Shown here piece after piece: positions 29,091 to 33,351 of a stretch of DNA of 33,351 bases. How positions within the stretch are numbered: the first letter of the stretch is position 1; each line of letters begins with the position of its first letter. Source of the DNA: Treponema sp. UBA4692 (lineage in GTDB: Bacteria; Spirochaetota; Spirochaetia; Treponematales; Treponemataceae); contig DHKO01000004.1 in assembly GCA_002404895.1 (NCBI GenBank), positions 1 through 33,351 of the forward strand. Direction: 5' to 3'. The notes under the pieces were generated by a model that saw only the letters and a program-made list of their open reading frames with translations, had not been told where the DNA came from and made no database searches. Both the position numbers and the translations under genes were made by a program.

Positions 29091-30166
29091 CAAACAGCCT
29101 GAACGAGGCTGTAGTCGGCGCACGGTATGAAACAGCTCTTGGAGAAGGCGGCAAGAAGATAACAAGAATGACCCGCAGCAAGCTGGACGGCTTCAACTCA
29201 AGACAGATAGGAAGCATACAGAAACTCAACGGCACAATAGGCGGACTTGCAAGCGCAGGGCTTTCCTATGGGCTTACAGGCGAGACCACATTCAACATAC
29301 TGAACATCTCGGATTTTGGCGCAGGGGCAAGCAGCGGACTTCTGGAGATGACGCTGAGCAGGAACAGGGGCGTTACAGCAAGGCTAGGCACAGGCGGCAC
29401 AGACCTTAGCTATGGAACTGTAAGCTCATCGCTTGCGGGAATAAAAGCCCTGAACAAGAACATTCAGATAACGCGTGCCGCAAGCCGGAGCAATATGAAC
29501 AGCGCGGCAACTGCGCTGCGCACCCAGTACGGCTTCGGGGATGACAAGCAGCTTGCCCAGCTGGAAGAGATACTGAAGGGCAGGACGGAACTGAAGCGCG
29601 GCAATGGAGACGGCAGGGCGCAGACTACAGCAGAAAACGGAAAGCGCACAGTATACCTGAACAGCTACAAAGACGGCATGGCACGCGAGGAGCAGCTTGC
29701 GCTTGGCATAACGCTGGGGCACGAGGCATACAGGGACGGAATAACAGGCGGCGCGCAGAGCCAGTTCAATGAGACAGCGGAAGCGGTTCTTGGGCACACA
29801 GCCATCGCAAAACGCATGCAGAGCGACAGCATTTACAATGACATGATGGCCGGCCTTATAAATACAGACATAAACCTGAAAAACGACATTTCTGTCTTTG
29901 ACAATGCGCTGGCAACTGGCGACTGGGGAGCGTTTGGAAACTATGTAGGTGATAATTATGATTCCTCAGCGGATTACTGGCGGCTAAAAGCTGATGGCTC
30001 TATAACTTTTGACGGCTCAAGAGACTTGAATGTTGAGTATTACGATGAATGGGGAAATCTTAGAACAAAAAAAGGCTATATAAAAGATGAAACTGGCTCA
30101 ATATGTGGGGGAAGAAAGAGCTTCCCAAATTCTTGGAGAAAACTGGAAAAACGGCAAACTGTATGA
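28922..30166 (+). CDS. Polymorphic-toxin-like module, copy 1 (N-terminus probably lost, C-terminus frameshifted)
   Basis: This 414-residue frame looks like the middle and C-terminal part of a much larger spirochaetal surface or toxin protein, since it has no proper start. It begins with a hydrophobic segment (VICSIIAAGAASTVAANAIQYAG), then glycine- and serine-rich text and a conserved region with GLASAGLSYGLTGETTFNIL, GTGGTDLSYGTVSSSL, QYGFGDDKQLAQLEEIL, ALGITLGHEAYRDGITG, FNETAEAVLGHTAIAKRM and VFDNALATGDWGAFGNYVGDNYD. The second copy at 32073 shares this region. The last 30 residues read like the wrong frame; homology to copy 2 and to the next frame suggests a single-base shift near 30082-30110. 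GHEAYRDG and GHTA could be a processing site, but no enzyme is shown. Confidence 0.6.
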   Translation: MFSAHDVICSIIAAGAASTVAANAIQYAGDWDKFSDSMSNFDTWSGVVTSAAGSLVTNSLNEAVVGARYETALGEGGKKITRMTRSKLDGFNSRQIGSIQKLNGTIGGLASAGLSYGLTGETTFNILNISDFGAGASSGLLEMTLSRNRGVTARLGTGGTDLSYGTVSSSLAGIKALNKNIQITRAASRSNMNSAATALRTQYGFGDDKQLAQLEEILKGRTELKRGNGDGRAQTTAENGKRTVYLNSYKDGMAREEQLALGITLGHEAYRDGITGGAQSQFNETAEAVLGHTAIAKRMQSDSIYNDMMAGLINTDINLKNDISVFDNALATGDWGAFGNYVGDNYDSSADYWRLKADGSITFDGSRDLNVEYYDEWGNLRTKKGYIKDETGSICGGRKSFPNSWRKLEKRQTV

Positions 30167-31019
30167 TTCCCAGACACTGAAAGATGTGCTTGGATTGTCT
30201 GATTCTGAAATTGAAAAAATTAAAAAGACAGGAAAACTTCCAAGAAATATAACTGCTGCCCAAAAAGAAAAGCTTATAGGCGAGGCACTGATGAAAAATG
30301 CTGGAATGGGCTGGGAGGATGGCAAGGGCTGGCTTAATGGTGGAAATTTTAAATTAAAGATGACAGATGACACATCTATCGGGCAAGTTATTATAAACAA
30401 AACAGAAAATGGCTATGAGCGTTTTGGAATTACAGCAGAGGTCTTGAGAAACCCATTAAGCTACTATTCTACAAGAAAATTAGGAGATGGTAAAAAATCG
30501 CTTCAAGGGCTGGATTATATTACATACTACAAAAAAGATTTGAACGGAAACGTTTTGGACTCCTTTGTAACAGGAGGCTGGCAGACTATATCTAATGGGT
30601 ATAAAACATCTTATGACCCAGCGGGAAAAACAGAATATGCATATAAGCCATATGAAGTCTACAGGGAGGATTCTGTGGCCTCAGACTCAACATTTAATAT
30701 GAGAGCCGGAGACTTTAAATCTTCCCACTATGAAGGAGCGATTTATGTCATAAGCGATTTTACGACAATGGGAGGAACTTATTTTGGACCCGCCAGCAGC
30801 ACAGGAGGCAGAACTTTGGTTCATTCAGATTACAATTATTATTATGATGAAAAATATAAGGATGGTGTTTCAGGCTATGGAAAAGTGTCTGCAGCATGCT
30901 TTATAAATTCTGTAGAGGCTATAAATCGCATGGATAAGCGTTTGAAGTCCTATGGATTACCGAATTATCCATACAATATAAAAGGCTCAATTTCAAATAA
31001 ATATTTAGGAAGACATTAA
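30087..31019 (+). CDS. Toxin-like C-terminal tail of copy 1 (in a shifted frame)
   Basis: This 310-residue frame continues copy 1 after the probable frameshift. It has no ribosome site. Residues 1-100 carry helical, charged text (ASQILGENWKNGKLYD, SEIEKIKKTGKLPRN and LMKNAGMGWEDGKGWLNGG), the last of which aligns with copy 2 (LMKQAGMRW). The C-terminal 200 residues are beta-rich and AT-rich and unlike copy 2 (SFVTGGWQTISNGYKTS, YEGAIYVISDFTTMGG, SSTGGRTLVHSDYNYYYDE and SAACFINSVEAINRMD). This part is the likely variable effector domain; I do not recognise its activity. Its TAA overlaps the next ATG as TAATG. Confidence 0.65.
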   Translation: MKLAQYVGEERASQILGENWKNGKLYDSQTLKDVLGLSDSEIEKIKKTGKLPRNITAAQKEKLIGEALMKNAGMGWEDGKGWLNGGNFKLKMTDDTSIGQVIINKTENGYERFGITAEVLRNPLSYYSTRKLGDGKKSLQGLDYITYYKKDLNGNVLDSFVTGGWQTISNGYKTSYDPAGKTEYAYKPYEVYREDSVASDSTFNMRAGDFKSSHYEGAIYVISDFTTMGGTYFGPASSTGGRTLVHSDYNYYYDEKYKDGVSGYGKVSAACFINSVEAINRMDKRLKSYGLPNYPYNIKGSISNKYLGRH

Positions 31020-32072
31020 TGAAAAGAAAAATCTTGAACAGCTTTATAGTTTTTATTATTGGAATATCTCTTTCGGCATGCAATAAGAAAGACATAAAAT
31101 CAGAAAGCCTGTTTTCAGGGGGGTAATGAAGAATCTAAATCCCAGTTTACAGACAGTGATATAATTAATAATTCCAATACAAAAGAAGATATTGAGACAA
31201 AAATAAATTATGCAGATTCTGAAAAAAATAAGTGGATAAATGAGATTTTAGAATATAATACACGTGGGGAATCGTATATACGTTATTTTTATGACATTGG
31301 TATTTATCTAATGCAACAAAAGCAGTTCCTTTCATTAGAAATATTTGATAGGAAGAAGAAATTTGAAAAAAATATAAGCCTGCTATTGGGAAAAGATGTG
31401 TTATTAGATGATTCTACAGGCTTTTTATATTTTATTCTTGATGGAAAAAAATATTTATATATTCCAGCAGAAAAGCATCCGGTTGTTTTTAAAGACGGTT
31501 ATCAAAATTCTGTTCCATACACACAAGTACAGCTTCAGAATTTGAAAGTTAGAGATGGTGCAAATTGGACGAGGTTTTTTGCTATCAAAAACATTTCAAC
31601 CTCGTCTTTTCTAACAGAAAATACAAAAAACGGCGAATGGAAATACGATGGAAAAGATATAGAAAGATTTCCAATAGTGTGGACACCAGATAATAAGTAT
31701 GATTTTATTTCAATGCCATGGGTTGAAGGAGTTGCTGGCGATGGCAAAGGAGAATGGATAGAACTAGAACTAAATGGATATATATCAGATTTATATATAT
31801 TAAATGGTTATGTGGATATTAGACGACCGCATTTATTTAAAGAAAACAATAGGATAAAAGAAGCAACATTAATCTGTACTACTGGAAATCCTGATGGAAA
31901 AATCTTTGAGAAAAAAGTCGCTTTTGAAGATTTTGTTTATGTTAAGAGTATTGAATTAGGAAAAGATTTCAAAAAGATAAGAATAAGAATTGATAGTGTT
32001 TTTAAAGGTTCAAAATACGATGATACTGCAATAACAAGTATATATACTGAATACACTGGGTTAGAACACTAG
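31019..32072 (+). pseudogene. Lipoprotein split by a frameshift at a G6 tract (candidate immunity protein)
   Basis: The ATG at 31019 overlaps the preceding stop (TAATG), with AGGAAG upstream. It encodes a lipoprotein signal, MKRKILNSFIVFIIGISLSAC, with lipobox LSAC and Cys21, but the frame stops at TAA 31124. The rest is open in the +1 frame from the G tract to 32069, without its own good start until an ATG at 31311. Removing one G from the six at 31118-31123 gives one 350-residue lipoprotein. The body is beta-rich (IYVDIR-like segments, FAIKNIST, TSSFLTENTKNGEW, WIELELNGYISDLYIL). Coupling to a toxin-like tail and a periplasmic anchor suggest an immunity role. A sequencing error is an alternative. 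Confidence 0.65.
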
Positions 32073-33050
32073 ATGAAATGTTTGAACACCTGGAGCGGAC
32101 TTGCAAGCGCAGGGCTTTCCTACGGGCTTACAGGCGAGGCTACATTCAACATACTGAACATCTCAGACTTTGGCGCAGGGGCAAGCAGCGGACTTCTGGA
32201 GATGACGCTGAGCAGGGACAGGGGCGTTACCGCAAGACTAGGCACCGGCGGCACAGACCTTAGCTATGGAACGGTAAGCTCGTCGCTTCAGGGCATAAAA
32301 GCCCTGAACAAGAACATTCAGATAACGCGTGCCGCAAGCCGGAGCAATATGGCCAATGCGGCAACAGCACTGCGCACCCAGTACGGATTCGGGGATGACA
32401 AGCAGCTTGCCCAGCTGGAAGAGATACTGAAGGACAGGACGGAACTGAAGCTCGGCACTGGAGACGGCAAGGCACAGACTACAGCAGAAAACGGAAAGCG
32501 CACGGTATACCTGAACAGCTACAAAGACGGCATGGCACGCGAGGAGCAGCTTGCGCTTGGCATAACGCTTGGGCATGAGGCATACAGGGACGGAATAACA
32601 GGCAATGCGCAGAGCCAGTTCAATGAAACAGAGGAAGCGGTTCTTGGGCACACAGCCCTCGCAAAACGCATGCAGGGCGACAGCATTTACAATGACATGA
32701 TGGCCGGCCTTATAAATACAGACATGAACCTGAAAAACGACATTTCTGTCTTTGACAATGCGCTCGCAACTGGCGACTGGGGAGCGTTTGGAAACTATGT
32801 GGGGGATAACTATGATTATAGTGCTGATTACTGGAAACTTAACCGTGATGGCAGCCTTTCTTATGATGGAAAAGCCAACCTTTACGATGAAAATGGAAAA
32901 CTTATAATGAAAACTGATGCCAAAGGAATACAAGGAAGCCTTGAAGAAATACTTGAAATTGATAATGCGTATTATTTGATGAAACAGGCAGGCATGCGGT
33001 GGAAAGGACGGTTTGAGGGATGCGGCATCCGGAATATTCAAAGTCAGTAA
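32073..33050 (+). pseudogene. Polymorphic-toxin-like module, copy 2 (internally deleted and truncated)
   Basis: The 325-residue frame begins at ATG 32073, directly after the lipoprotein TAG. It starts MKCLNTWSG and then jumps to LASAGLSYGLTG, skipping 62 codons present in copy 1. From 32095 to 32816 it aligns without gaps to 29241-29962 of copy 1; by eye about 14 amino-acid differences occur over 240 residues. After NYVGDNYD the tail differs (LYDENGKLIMKTDAKG, LEEILEIDNAYYLMKQAGMRW), and the last 16 residues lie in sequence resembling the kinase leader. It has no effector domain or signal, so it is probably an orphan cassette or donor for recombination. Confidence 0.7.
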
Positions 33051-33093
33051 AATATCCTTGTCATAATCTTTATATCGCTGAACCATAGATTTG

Positions 33094-33102
33094 TGGTATA
33101 CT
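33094..33102 (+). promoter_or_regulatory. Extended -10 promoter for the HsdR-like gene
   Basis: TGG followed by TATACT (33097-33102) fits an extended -10 element, 26 bases before the ATG at 33129. No good -35 is seen. Confidence 0.4.
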
Positions 33103-33128
33103 AATTTGTATTTTCAGAAGATGTGTTT

Positions 33129-33351
33129 ATGAGTAATTTTGCATTTTTAAAAACTTATTGGCCTGATTTTGCCCAGATAATGGAATTTGCTGAAAGATAT
33201 GTCTATACAGATCCTGTGTCAAGCAAAAATAAATCAGGCTTGTTCGTTGAGCTGATGGTCCGCGAGATTTTAAGAATTGAAAATATTCCTGAGCCGGAGG
33301 CAGAAAATTCAAATTACAGCAGAATAAAAGACCCTGTAAAAAAATCTGTGT
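33129..33351 (+). CDS. Type I restriction enzyme R-subunit-like protein, N-terminal fragment
   Basis: The frame starts at ATG 33129 with AGAAG about eight bases upstream and continues past the window end, giving 74 residues. It begins MSNFAFLKTYWPDFAQIMEF, then AERYVYTDPVSSKNKSG and LFVELMVREILRIENIP. This matches the opening of HsdR-type proteins and related DEAD-box helicases (FAFLKKYWPELAQL-like, AERYLYSDP-like, a following F-x-E-x-L/M-V-x-E-I segment). If complete, it would be the DNA translocase and nuclease subunit of a type I system. HsdM and HsdS are not in the window, so system membership cannot be confirmed. Confidence 0.72.
   Translation, partial: MSNFAFLKTYWPDFAQIMEFAERYVYTDPVSSKNKSGLFVELMVREILRIENIPEPEAENSNYSRIKDPVKKSV

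Noticed and set aside
30087..31019. Peptidoglycan hydrolase (M23 or CHAP) in the copy 1 tail
   Set aside because: Some segments look vaguely similar (SSHYEGAIYV, LVHSDYN) but the zinc or Cys-His motifs are not present.
28881..33050. Insertion sequence as the cause of the duplication
   Set aside because: No transposase gene or terminal inverted repeats were seen at the copy edges; microhomology joins explain them better.
32238..33086. 282-codon frame opposite toxin copy 2
   Set aside because: A similar shadow occurs opposite copy 1, and the protein is Arg/Cys/His-rich and unlike a folded protein; the plus-strand frame has the better case.

Overview
The window looks like chromosomal DNA of a Treponema-type spirochaete, probably a gut or rumen relative. 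Three things point there: two overlapping FlaA-type periplasmic-flagellar sheath genes next to a class II fructose-bisphosphate aldolase (from memory, a neighbourhood also found in T. pallidum), a FliG-like motor-switch gene, and an mglBAC sugar-uptake operon with a lipoprotein binding component. No rRNA, tRNA or CRISPR array was seen.

Layout. 1-1480 (minus): surface-polysaccharide operon with a small possibly caspase-like protein, a family 2 glycosyltransferase and the start of a flippase; a divergent XRE regulator lies at 1607. 2088-4920 (plus): ilvD, a YitT-family membrane protein and a 57-residue gene. 4904-6301 (minus): ATP-grasp ligase. 6624-11283 (minus): mglB-mglA-mglC, with hairpins and a repeat-like insert in the gaps. 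11431-13158 (plus): ilvB; 13334-14332 (minus): aldolase, converging on a shared terminator. 14648-20841 (plus): two flaA genes, a FliG-like gene, an M16C zinc peptidase and a 74-residue protein. 20944-24880 (plus): a lipocalin/tocopherol-cyclase-like protein and clpB. 25028-25786 (minus): an HU-like/DUF4469 protein.

From about 25.8 kb to the end the window reads as an accessory island. It holds a possible small RNA, an XRE regulator with an ImmA-like HEISH metallopeptidase (minus), a 469-bp control region with five 23-bp tandem units carrying GAAC-N4-GTTC dyads, a divergent HipA-like kinase, two copies of a spirochaetal polymorphic-toxin-like module with different tails, a frameshifted lipoprotein between them that is a candidate immunity protein, and the start of a type I restriction HsdR-like gene.

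How the parts work together. IlvB and IlvD are two steps of branched-chain amino acid synthesis; Mgl imports galactose/glucose-type sugars that feed glycolysis through aldolase; FlaA and FliG-like proteins serve periplasmic flagella; ClpB and the M16C peptidase handle damaged proteins and peptides. In the island, an XRE/ImmA pair plausibly controls the kinase through the dyad array, beside a duplicated, rearranged toxin locus and a restriction system. That grouping suggests a defence or competition island, which is an inference. Three genes (1607, 6301, 16252) share a TAAAAT-6 nt-ATG arrangement suggesting leaderless transcripts.
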